Positions 55,661 through 64,000 of a stretch of 64,000 bases of DNA are shown here, one piece after another (the first letter of the stretch is position 1; each line of letters opens with the position of its first letter). The DNA is from Tethya wilhelma (Eukaryota; Porifera; Demospongiae; Tethyida; Tethyidae), in NCBI GenBank assembly GCA_964030475.1, contig CAXIPT010000001.1:21046868-21110867 (forward strand), in the 5' to 3' direction. Below the pieces are notes generated by a model. That model saw only the letters and a program-made list of their open reading frames with translations. It did no database searches and was not told the origin of the DNA. The position numbers and the translations under genes were made by a program.

Positions 55661-56748
55661 ACTTTCACCTGGATGTAAAACACCATTATTAACCTATAAT
55701 CACACACTTGTCAGTTTCAGTAGCATATTATTGTCATTATGTGGATTATGCAAAACATTCTTTCATGTATACGTAATAATCATTATCGCTTCTGGTCACC
55801 ACTACATAATTACGACTATGCATAGCAGGAAATGGGGAATTTCCATTTAACAATTGGGTATATGTCAATCAAATGCTTCATTATATCCACATGACAACAT
55901 ACGAAAGTCACTATAATCTATAATCTATAGTCTATCACTATAATGAGGGCATTCTTCTTCTGGTTTGCTACCTGTGAGTGCCTAGCTAATGCAATGGCCA
56001 AGCAAAAAACACTCAGCAAGTACAGCCTTGTTATCAAATACATTCTTAATGTATAGCTCATAAATTTATGTTACTTTATATCAGATGGTGACATGATTCT
56101 GGTCGCATTGCAATCACATGCTCTTCTTGAATCTACTCAGCAAGTGGAGTGTACCTAATCAGGTCAGTTGCTTAGACCGCATGGTAAGGTGCTGAGATAA
56201 CAGTCAGCCAGTACCCAACAAGTCAAATTGATACTGACTCCTTGCCACACCAGTTGCGTACAACAGCACTAAGATGGATGCTGATTTGACTCTAACTGGT
56301 AGTTGTAGTATAGACTTTTGAAGTATACTAGATTGGCTTACACCAGACAGCCAAGTTGAATGCAAACGCATAACTGAACTCTGAACAAGGCTATGTATAG
56401 CTATGATAAGACTGAGTATACTCCATGACACTAGAAAAATAAGAGCTATATATCCAATATGAACAAACAACATATACAGATGTTCCACTATTATTATAAT
56501 AATGAGATTACAAGTAAGATGAAACGTTGTTATTTCACAGTCCAAATACTTTCAAGAACAAACAGAATCTGACGAACACAACATTATATGAAGCATGTTT
56601 ACTTAAGGGTATAGTTTTAATTGAGAACAACATTTTATAAGAATTGTCATATCAAGGAATAGAGTACAGAGTAAACATTATAAAAGGATGGTCATTTCAT
56701 CCATTTACTGACCCTCTCAGTAGAGTACATGCTAAAAATTTACCAAGA
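55661..56748. other. intergenic region between clade E copies
   Basis: No supported gene on plus. The right part resembles the region before 53950, including the antisense hydrophobic frame at 56204-56545. Confidence 0.4.
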
Positions 56749-58473
56749 ATGGCACATAATATGTCACCAAGGAGAAATCTGGGCGAATCAACTAGCCTCC
56801 TGGAGCAATCAAATGATCCTACCTCTCCCAGACCATCGATGCCGAGTAACAAAGTGTTTAAGTTTAGAGTTGTTAAAACAAGAGGGGCTGTTATAGTTCT
56901 TGTGTGGAATTTTTTGGTCATGATGGTGTACTACTTTCTACACGAAAGACTATTACTAATACTAGAGCACATAAATGTAAAGACACCTGACAAAAGAGTC
57001 ATGTTCTTCATTGGTCTAATTATAGTTGGAATGATTGTATTCTGTCCACTAGTAGGATGGCTAGCAGATGTCTACTTTGGAAGGTATAGAACCATACGTT
57101 GCAGTGTCTGGATTATGTGGATCGGTATATTAGGGACAACAATACTTGACATTATTATCTCTCAGATAGATGAAAAAAGTACTAGTGAAAAAATATTATT
57201 AATCCTGACAAATAGCATAACATCAGTTGGCCTCTGTGGATATCAAGCAAATATTATACAATTTGGAGTAGACCAACTTGTCTACGCTTCTTCAGAAGAA
57301 ATTAAAGCATTCATAATCTGGTGCATATGGACAGTTTTAGGCAGTAGAATCATTTCAATGTCCATATTGTTATGTCTATCACAGAAATATGATAGCATCA
57401 AAACACTATGTGTAGCTGTAAGTTTGACTTGTGCCATTGTAGTGGATATTCTGTCCAACGACAATTTTATCAAAGAGCCTGTCACAGTAAACCCTATTAA
57501 ACTAGTAGCAAAAGTGCTCAAGTATGCCTTGAAAACCAAACAGCCTCAAATGAGAAGTGCCTTTACTTACTGGGAAGACAAACCACCATCAAGAATAGAC
57601 TTTGGAAAAAGCAAATATGGTGGACCATTTACAAATGAACAAGTGGAAGATGTGAAAACATTTCTACGTATGTGTCTAACAATATCAATTAGTAGTGTAC
57701 TCACAGGAATAATCATCCTCACTCTCATTGTGCAAGACAAAATGATATACAATTTTCGAGATACAACTTCAAATTATACAAGTTTTGGTCACTGTGTAAG
57801 TAAAGGCAGCATTCGTATGCTAAATACTTACATCTGGATCATAATCATCCCAACTTATGTCTTCATAATACATCCATTGCTTCACAAGTACATGCCCAGT
57901 GTTCGTATAATAACAAAATTTTTGATTGGCATGATACTGGCTCTAATAACTGTTTTTATTCAGATGATACTAGACCTTGTGGGGCACATAATTGCAACTT
58001 TTAGTTCAAAAATTACTGGCAGTACAAAATGTGTGCTACAAGTACAACAGGGACATGACAGTAATCACACACTAAACATCAGCTACAAATGGTTGATTGT
58101 GCCACAGTTGACACTGGGAATGACAATTTATATTATTATTTTAGCAGCTATTGAATTTGTATGTGCACAGTCTCCATACTCCATGAAAGGAATGATGTTT
58201 GGCTTTACCTATTTCTCAATTGGAGTCTCAACCATAGTTCTAGCAGGAATATTCTACCCATTCACACAAAAGGACATACACTGGACTTGGCTTGGATGTG
58301 GGCTGTGGTACTATCTACTGGTAATGGTGATCATTGCTGGTACAATCATACTATTTGTTTTCATCATAAAATGGTACAAGAAGAGAGAAAGGGACTCTGA
58401 TGAATCACTGAACATTCAAACATTTGCAATCAACTATTATGAAAGACAGTACGATCGGCGCACACAACAGTAA
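56749..58473 (+). CDS. POT/SLC15A4-like transporter, subgroup E
   Basis: Intronless. The open frame extends up to 56644, but the start homologous to the neighbour (MAHNMSPRRNLGESTSLLEQ) is at 56749, giving 574 residues. Acidic dileucine ESTSLL. The signature is slightly altered (FCPLVGWLADVYFGRYRTIR for FYPLAGW...KT). The central loop has one change, QPQMRSAF for QPQRRSAF. TM5 region reads WCIWTVLGSRIISMS. The tail is longer and acidic (RERDSDESLNIQTFAINYYE) and ends RRTQQ. EFVCAQSPYSMKG intact. It looks functional. Confidence 0.88.
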   Translation: MAHNMSPRRNLGESTSLLEQSNDPTSPRPSMPSNKVFKFRVVKTRGAVIVLVWNFLVMMVYYFLHERLLLILEHINVKTPDKRVMFFIGLIIVGMIVFCPLVGWLADVYFGRYRTIRCSVWIMWIGILGTTILDIIISQIDEKSTSEKILLILTNSITSVGLCGYQANIIQFGVDQLVYASSEEIKAFIIWCIWTVLGSRIISMSILLCLSQKYDSIKTLCVAVSLTCAIVVDILSNDNFIKEPVTVNPIKLVAKVLKYALKTKQPQMRSAFTYWEDKPPSRIDFGKSKYGGPFTNEQVEDVKTFLRMCLTISISSVLTGIIILTLIVQDKMIYNFRDTTSNYTSFGHCVSKGSIRMLNTYIWIIIIPTYVFIIHPLLHKYMPSVRIITKFLIGMILALITVFIQMILDLVGHIIATFSSKITGSTKCVLQVQQGHDSNHTLNISYKWLIVPQLTLGMTIYIIILAAIEFVCAQSPYSMKGMMFGFTYFSIGVSTIVLAGIFYPFTQKDIHWTWLGCGLWYYLLVMVIIAGTIILFVFIIKWYKKRERDSDESLNIQTFAINYYERQYDRRTQQ

Positions 58474-58969
58474 ACTTTGTTAGTGCTTTCATCATAAATT
58501 GGTACAAAGAAAGGTATAACTCTATTATATCACTGAAAATTCAAACATGCATTTGTTATGACCATAAATGAAACAATACAATCACACTTAACAGCAAACT
58601 TTCACAAGCCTTAGGATGTCAATAACTATTCTTAAAAATTATAGTTTCAATATAGTCCTATAGGCAAATATATATGGTATAGATCCGAAATATATATACA
58701 AAGTTTGTTTTTGGTTCATCAAGGCATTTTCACTATGCTACTGTTAGTATGTACACAACTGCATCATTCCATATAAAGAAGTACTGAGTTTCAAATTTCA
58801 ATAGTCGATAATGTTCTAAACATAAACATTACCGTATGTTTATTTATACATTCCATAAGTACATAATGGTCACATAGCAATAGCATAGTCGCAAAGCGAG
58901 TTGACACATAAAAGCATTAAGGCTTTATATACAGTCACTAAATAAACTAAAGAATCTGATAGTCTAAGA

Positions 58970-60724
58970 ATGTCTATAGAACCCCAGGAATTAGCTGAGG
59001 AGAGACCTCTACTACGATTCAATACGGACAACATCTCATTGAGAAGCTCTAAGCTTGAGGGTGAGATAAAACTGATCAAGACAAGGGGAACTATACTAGT
59101 ACTTGTGTGGAACTTCTTCATCCTAACAGGATACTACTTTATAGTTTCTAGCAAAACCAGAACACCTACTCGAGAGCAACCAGGAGTCGGGAGCAACTTT
59201 TATGATTCTGTAATCTTTATCACGTGGATATTCTACCCACTAGCAGGATGGTTAGCAGATGTACGATTCGGAAGGTACAAAACTTTACACTACAGTATAT
59301 GTATTATGTGGATTATTATGGTACTCATCACGACAAGTTTCACCATAGAAAGGTTCCATGAAAACACAGAGACTGTTATAGAAGGGATATTGATCCTTCT
59401 TTACACAGTATTCATCATTGCTCTTGGCCTTTATCAAGCCAACATCATACAATTTGGAGTAGACCAACTCACAGATGCCTCTTCAGAAGAACTCAAATCA
59501 TTCTTAATCTGGTACGCTTGGACGTTCGCAAGCAGTGGTTGCATTTATGAATTGATTCTAAAGTGTGTCCTTGACAACTACAGAATATTAGAAGTACTTT
59601 ATGTGGCTGTCAGCTTTACTTGTGTCTTGGTTTTAGACTTTGTGTTTAACAATCATTTCACCAAAGAGCCTGTCACTATCAACCCTGTCAAACTGGTAGC
59701 AAAAGTGCTCAAGTATGCCTTGAAAACCAAACAGCCTCAAAGAAGAAGTGCTTTTACATACTGGGAAGATAAACCACCATCAAGAATAGACTTTGGGAAG
59801 AGCAAATATGGTGGACCGTTTACAAATGAACAAGTGGAAGATGTGAAAACATTTTTGCGCATGTCAGTAGCAATGGCCTGTGTATGCATCATTGGTGGTG
59901 TCATTATCTACACAATAAACATACAAAAGCAAATGTTGTTTCATTTAAAAAGTGGTGACTTGCTTTTGGAAAACTTTTACAGCCAATGCTTCACAACTCA
60001 AAGCATTCTCTATCTTAACAACTACTCAGTAGTGGCACTTATTCCACTGTATCAATTTGTACTGTATCCATTATTTCACAGGTGTATACCAAACATAAGG
60101 TGCATGACAAAAGTACTCATCGGGATGCTTCTAATTCTCGCAGCAGTGCTATGTGATTTCACACTTGAAATAGTCGGACATTCAATCACTGAAAACGGTT
60201 CAAACGTGACCTGTGTAACACACCAACCAAAAATGCTTATTCCTTATCCAGATAGGAATATACTGAACATAAGCTATAAGTGGCTAATACTACCACAGAC
60301 TCTATTAGGTATGGGAATCTTCAGTGTTACACTGGCTTCAATTGAATTTGTATGTGCTCAATCTCCTTACTCTATGAAAGGGATCATGTTTGGCTTTATC
60401 TATTTCTTGAATGGAATATCGATGCTTGTTACTACAGCACTCATGGTACCATTCAACCAAAAGCACATTGTCCTACATGTACACTGGACGTGGCTTGGAT
60501 GTGGAACGTGGTACTATCTTATGGTCATGGTTATCACCATCATAGCCATAGGTCTGTACATTGGTACAATGAGGTGGTACAAGACAAGAGAAAGGGATGA
60601 TGATTTACCAAACATTGAAAAGTTTGCTGTCGAATATTACGATAAAAAATTTAAAACCAATAATACGTGCAACTTTGAAAAGACAAAGGAAGGGCTTGGT
60701 GCACATAAATGTATATTACTATAA
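58970..60724 (+). CDS. POT/SLC15A4-like transporter, subgroup F, CaaX-like tail
   Basis: Intronless, 584 residues, MSIEPQELAEERPLLRF with acidic dileucine EERPLL. This clade is the most diverged: WIFYPLAGWLADVRFGRYKT, LGLYQANIIQFGVDQ (LY for the usual SGY/CGY), a different TM7-8 loop (SGDLLLENFYSQC) and a TM11-12 loop with extra residues (NQKHIVLHVHWTWLGCG). Yet the central loop is nearly the same as in other clades even at third codon positions. The cytosolic tail is extended by about 25 residues (FAVEYYDKKFKTNN...) and ends HKCILL, a C-a-a-X-like box with X = L. Prenylation is inference only. Confidence 0.88.
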   Translation: MSIEPQELAEERPLLRFNTDNISLRSSKLEGEIKLIKTRGTILVLVWNFFILTGYYFIVSSKTRTPTREQPGVGSNFYDSVIFITWIFYPLAGWLADVRFGRYKTLHYSICIMWIIMVLITTSFTIERFHENTETVIEGILILLYTVFIIALGLYQANIIQFGVDQLTDASSEELKSFLIWYAWTFASSGCIYELILKCVLDNYRILEVLYVAVSFTCVLVLDFVFNNHFTKEPVTINPVKLVAKVLKYALKTKQPQRRSAFTYWEDKPPSRIDFGKSKYGGPFTNEQVEDVKTFLRMSVAMACVCIIGGVIIYTINIQKQMLFHLKSGDLLLENFYSQCFTTQSILYLNNYSVVALIPLYQFVLYPLFHRCIPNIRCMTKVLIGMLLILAAVLCDFTLEIVGHSITENGSNVTCVTHQPKMLIPYPDRNILNISYKWLILPQTLLGMGIFSVTLASIEFVCAQSPYSMKGIMFGFIYFLNGISMLVTTALMVPFNQKHIVLHVHWTWLGCGTWYYLMVMVITIIAIGLYIGTMRWYKTRERDDDLPNIEKFAVEYYDKKFKTNNTCNFEKTKEGLGAHKCILL

Positions 60725-60873
60725 TGTATATGTATATAAGTTAGCGAGCAGTATATCAGTATGATATGCACAATGTACACATAAAACAATAACTTATCAA
60801 TGATTGTTTGCTTAAATCCAAAATTATATACACACACAGATTACTGTTATCCTATTAATCTCAACTGACTTAC

Positions 60874-60952
60874 CGCTGGGTTTTTAGAGACTAACAGCAC
60901 ATCAATCCAATGTTTTCTTTTCAAGGTCCAAGCTAAAGTGACCATACCCCAC
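60874..60952 (-). pseudogene. broken copy of a DNAI4 exon
   Basis: On minus the sequence reads VGYGHFSLDLE, then a frame slip, and later matches the end of the exon at 63769-63855 (GTCTCTAAAAACCCAGCG and a GTAAGT donor). The 5' end is lost at a junction with a transporter fragment at 60961. It sits at the same distance after 58970-60724 as the real exon after 61878-63632. Confidence 0.7.
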
Positions 60953-60960
60953 TTATGTCT

Positions 60961-61455
60961 CCAGTGGTTCACAAGTACATGCCCAGTGTTCGTATAATAA
61001 TAAAATTTTTGATTGGCATGATACTGGCTCTAATACTGATTGTCTTTATCCAGATGACGCTAGACCTTGTGGGGCACATAATTACAACTTCCAGTGGTTG
61101 ATTGTGCCACAGTTGACGTTTGGAATGACAATTTATACCGCTAGTTTAACAGATATTGAATTCATATGTGCACAATCGCCATACTCTATGAAAGGAATGA
61201 TTTTTGGTTTTATCTACTTCTTAATCGAAGTCTCTACAATAGTTCTAGCAGGAATATTCTATCCATTCACACAAAAGGACGTACACTGGACATGGCTTGG
61301 ATGTGGGCTGTGGTACTATATCTACTGCATGGTAATGGTGATCATTGCTGGTACAATCATGATTTTTGTTTTCGTCATAAAATGGTACAAGAAGAGAGAA
61401 AGGGACATTTGCAATCAACTACTTTGAAAGGCAATACAATCGGATCACCCAACAG
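60961..61455 (+). pseudogene. C-terminal POT transporter fragment, subgroup E
   Basis: Begins inside TM8-9 (VHKYMPSVRIIIKFLIGMI), lacks most of the TM9-10 luminal loop (TTSSG then WLIVPQLTFGMT), has EFICAQSPYSMKGMIFGF, four to six extra bases in TM12 (YYIYCMVMV) and a deletion in the tail (RERDICNQLL). Inactive. Confidence 0.85.
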
Positions 61456-61877
61456 TAAACTTTCATGCGTTTTCAAAATAACTTAACTAACAATACACTA
61501 ATAGCAATATTATTATTGAACACTTGCAGTTTAAAATTATTTTTAACTATAGATTCAACTTTCAATATTTAAGGTGTAATCATGCATAAATATATATATA
61601 GAGATCCAAAATGTAGATGTACAAAGTTTGCTTTTGGTTAAACACAAGCACATCAGAAAGAAAATCCCATCAGTAGCTGATAACAGTTTTTAAATACACA
61701 TAATTATGTTTATTTACACATTTCCCCCATGTATATATATAAGGTCACATAACACTCGCATGCATATATAGTACAAGAGAATTATAAGGCCAGTCAACAC
61801 ATAAAAGCATAAGGCTTATTCACAGTAACCAAACTGTATACTTGAAGCAAAAAGCTACAGAATCTAATAATCTAAGA

Positions 61878-63632
61878 ATGTCTATAGAACCCCAGGAATT
61901 AGCTGAGGAGACACCTCTACTACGATTTAACACAAATAACATCTCGCTGAGAAACTCCAAGCTTGAGGGTGAGGTGAAACTGATCAAGACAAGGGGAGCT
62001 ATACTAGTACTTGTGTGGAACTTCTTCATCCTAACAGGATTCTACTTTATAATTTCTAGCAAAATCAGAACACCCACTCAAGAGCAGTCAAGACTCGTGA
62101 GCCACTTTTACAATCCTGTAATCTTTATCACGTGGATATTCTACCCACTAGCAGGATGGCTGGCAGATGTACGATTCGGAAGGTACAAAACTATACACTA
62201 CAGTATATGTATTATGTGGATTAGCATGGTACTCATCACGACAAGTTTCACCATAGCAAAGTTCCATGAAAACACAGAGCTAGTTATAGAAGGGATATTG
62301 ATCCTTCTTTACACGGTATTCATCATTGCTCTTGGCCTTTATCAAGCCAACATCATACAATTCGGAGTAGACCAACTCACAGATGCCTCTTCAGAAGAAC
62401 TCAAATCATTTCTAACCTGGTATGTTTGGACACTTGCTGGCAGTGGATGCATCTATGAATTGATTATAAGGTGTGTCTTTGACAACTATAGAATATTGAC
62501 AGTGCTCTACGTGACCACCTGTTTTACTGGTGTTCTGGTTTCAGACTTTTTATTTAACAATCATTTTACCAAAGAGCCTGTCACTACGAACCCCATTAAA
62601 CTAGTGCTAAAAGTGCTCAAGTATACCTTGAAAACAAAACAGCCTCAAAGAAGAAGTGCCTTTACATACTGGGAAGACAAACCACCATCAAGAATAGACT
62701 TTGGAAAGAGCAAATATGGTGGACCATTTACACATGAACAAGTGGAAGATGTGAAAACATTTCTACGCATGTCAGTAGCAATGGCCTATGTATACATCTT
62801 TGGTGGTTTCACTATCTACACGACAGAGGTACAAAGGCAAATGATGTTTCATTTTAAAAGTGGAGAATTACTTTTGAAAAGCTTTTACAACCAATGTTTC
62901 ACAACTCAGAGCATTGTCAACCTCAACATCTATTCAGTGGTGATACTCATCCCATTATATCAGTTCGTACTGTATCCAGTATTTCACAGGTGTATACCAA
63001 ACATAAGGTGCATGACAAAAGTACTCATCGGGATGCTTCTAATTCTCGCAGCAGTGCTATGTGACTTCACACTGGAAATTGTCGGACACTCAATTACTGA
63101 AAATGGTTCAAACGTGACCTGTGTAACACACCAACCAATAAAGCTTATTCCTTATCCAACTGGGAGTACACTAAACATAAGCTATCAGTGGTTGATAGCG
63201 CCACAGACTCTGTTAGGTACTGGAGTATTTACTGTTCTGCTGGCTTCTACTGAATTTGTATGTGCTCAATCTCCATACTCTATGAAAGGGATCATGTTTG
63301 GCTTTATCTACTTTTTGAACGGAATCTCAATGCTTGTTACTACAGCACTCATGATACCATTCAAACAAAAGCACATTGCCCGACATATACACTGGACGTG
63401 GCTTGGATGCGGAACGTGGTACTATCTAATGGTCATGGTGATCACCATCATAGCCATAGGTCTGTACATTCGTATAATGAGATGGTACAAGACAAGAGAA
63501 AGGGACGATGATTTACCGAACATTGAAAAGTTTGCTGTTGAATATTACGATAAAAACTTCAAAACCAATTATAACAGGAGAATTGAAAGGACAACAGTAC
63601 CGCTTTGTGTACATAAATGCATAATACTATAA
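61878..63632 (+). CDS. POT/SLC15A4-like transporter, subgroup F, CaaX-like tail
   Basis: Intronless. The open frame begins at 61842, but the start aligned with its tandem neighbour (MSIEPQELAEETPLL) is 61878, giving 584 residues. Dileucine EETPLL. Tandem duplicate of 58970-60724, unit about 2.9 kb. The central loop has FTHEQVEDVKTF in place of FTNEQ. The last 20 residues have diverged strongly from the neighbour (NYNRRIERTTVPLCV against NNTCNFEKTKEGLGA), but the terminal HKCIIL is kept, suggesting constraint on the CaaX-like end. Other motifs, including EFVCAQSPYSMKG and the luminal NVTC, are intact. Confidence 0.88.
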   Translation: MSIEPQELAEETPLLRFNTNNISLRNSKLEGEVKLIKTRGAILVLVWNFFILTGFYFIISSKIRTPTQEQSRLVSHFYNPVIFITWIFYPLAGWLADVRFGRYKTIHYSICIMWISMVLITTSFTIAKFHENTELVIEGILILLYTVFIIALGLYQANIIQFGVDQLTDASSEELKSFLTWYVWTLAGSGCIYELIIRCVFDNYRILTVLYVTTCFTGVLVSDFLFNNHFTKEPVTTNPIKLVLKVLKYTLKTKQPQRRSAFTYWEDKPPSRIDFGKSKYGGPFTHEQVEDVKTFLRMSVAMAYVYIFGGFTIYTTEVQRQMMFHFKSGELLLKSFYNQCFTTQSIVNLNIYSVVILIPLYQFVLYPVFHRCIPNIRCMTKVLIGMLLILAAVLCDFTLEIVGHSITENGSNVTCVTHQPIKLIPYPTGSTLNISYQWLIAPQTLLGTGVFTVLLASTEFVCAQSPYSMKGIMFGFIYFLNGISMLVTTALMIPFKQKHIARHIHWTWLGCGTWYYLMVMVITIIAIGLYIRIMRWYKTRERDDDLPNIEKFAVEYYDKNFKTNYNRRIERTTVPLCVHKCIIL

Positions 63633-63768
63633 TGTACATAAGTTAGCAGTATCATTTTCATATGCACAACCCACACATGAAATAAAATAACTTGTCAGTA
63701 ATTGTTTGCTTAAAGCCCAAAACAATACCCACATACAAATTACTGCTATCGCATTAATATCAACTTAC

Positions 63769-63855
63769 CGCTGGGTTTTTCAGAGACCAACAGCATATCA
63801 ATCCAATGTTCTCAAGGTCCAAGCTAAACTGGCCATACCCCACAGCAACAATATC
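63769..63855 (-). CDS. DNAI4: DNAI4/WDR78-like exon upstream of the giant intron
   Basis: An 87 bp, 29-codon exon between AG (63856-63857) and GTAAGT (63763-63768): DIVAVGYGQFSLDLENIGLI followed by CCWSLKNPA. The pattern IVAVGYG...GLI-CWSLKNP directly precedes PERIYH in DNAI4/WDR78 proteins. Here PERIYH is encoded at 36377-36454, in phase, on the same strand, 27.3 kb away. Earlier exons should lie right of the window. Confidence 0.75.
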
Positions 63856-64000
63856 CTGCAACCATTAAGAACACAAACACATATAATGGAGAAAAAACCC
63901 TCAATTATCATAATTACCTTATTCAAGCACTATATACACTATGTATACATGCACATGTAGTGTAAACAAACAAGCACACAAATAAACCAAGTATCAACCT

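Noticed and set aside
56644..56748. Longer 609-residue start for the clade E gene
   Set aside because: The extension has no counterpart in the neighbour gene, and the homologous start MAHNMSPRR is at 56749.

Overview
The window reads as nuclear DNA of an early-branching animal, most likely a demosponge (Amphimedon-like). Reasons: AT-rich sequence, short GT-AG introns in the one well-resolved multi-exon gene, an EGF-like exon, an axonemal dynein gene, many short non-autonomous DNA transposons, and an expanded SLC15A4-like transporter family. The organism call is inference; no species marker was checked. Lone N bases at 18074, 23401 and 35686 and the N gap 52436-53083 show a draft assembly.

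The dominant content is a dense array of intronless proton-dependent oligopeptide transporter (POT/PTR, SLC15, MFS superfamily) genes. I count 11 full-length open copies, one 3' end at the left edge, two near full-length copies broken by a single frameshift, and about nine truncated or decayed copies. They fall into about six subgroups: A, starting MARAT (2026, 11785, 18621-, 21847-, 24308, 37455, 41860, 44443); B (1, 5278, 7403 and fragments near 20.8 and 43.5 kb); C (49345 and relics at 4262 and 41075); D, with an HFE insertion in the central loop (14420, 26848, 38576, 47102); E (53950, 56749, 60961); F, with CaaX-like tails (58970, 61878). Segmental duplications explain the layout: a direct 8.66 kb unit at the left end, an inverted pair (about 18.3-22.9 kb against 41.9-46.5 kb), and direct copies of 25-28.6 kb at 46-48.8 kb and of 13.3-17.4 kb at 37.5-40.3 kb.

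Layout: 1-17.4 kb array on +; 17.7-18.1 kb EGF-exon relic; 18.6-23.4 kb two copies on -; 24.3-28.6 kb copies on +; 28.9-36.5 kb a non-transporter island (EGF exon copy, an unrecognised broken gene, a two-exon microgene with a GIY-YIG-like segment, a minisatellite, and the 3' half of an axonemal dynein intermediate chain gene resembling DNAI4/WDR78 on -); 37.4-63.6 kb the rest of the array, almost all on +; 63.77-63.86 kb another dynein exon on -. That last exon joins in phase and in protein sequence to the exon ending at 36454. The simplest reading is one dynein gene with a 27.3 kb intron holding more than ten transporter loci, or a gene split by array growth.

Inferred function: the proteins keep the POT family signature after TM2, the QANI-FG-DQ motif, the SLC15A4-like cytosolic loop (KTKQP...RSAFTYWED..PSRIDFGKSKYGGPFTNEQVEDVKTFLR) and the TM10-11 EFVCAQSPYSMKG motif. 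They lack the ExxER proton-coupling motif in TM1. Many carry an acidic dileucine signal near the N-terminus, as expected for endolysosomal SLC15A3/A4-type carriers of histidine, peptides or muropeptides. Between the genes lie MITEs of at least five families, several with clear target-site duplications.
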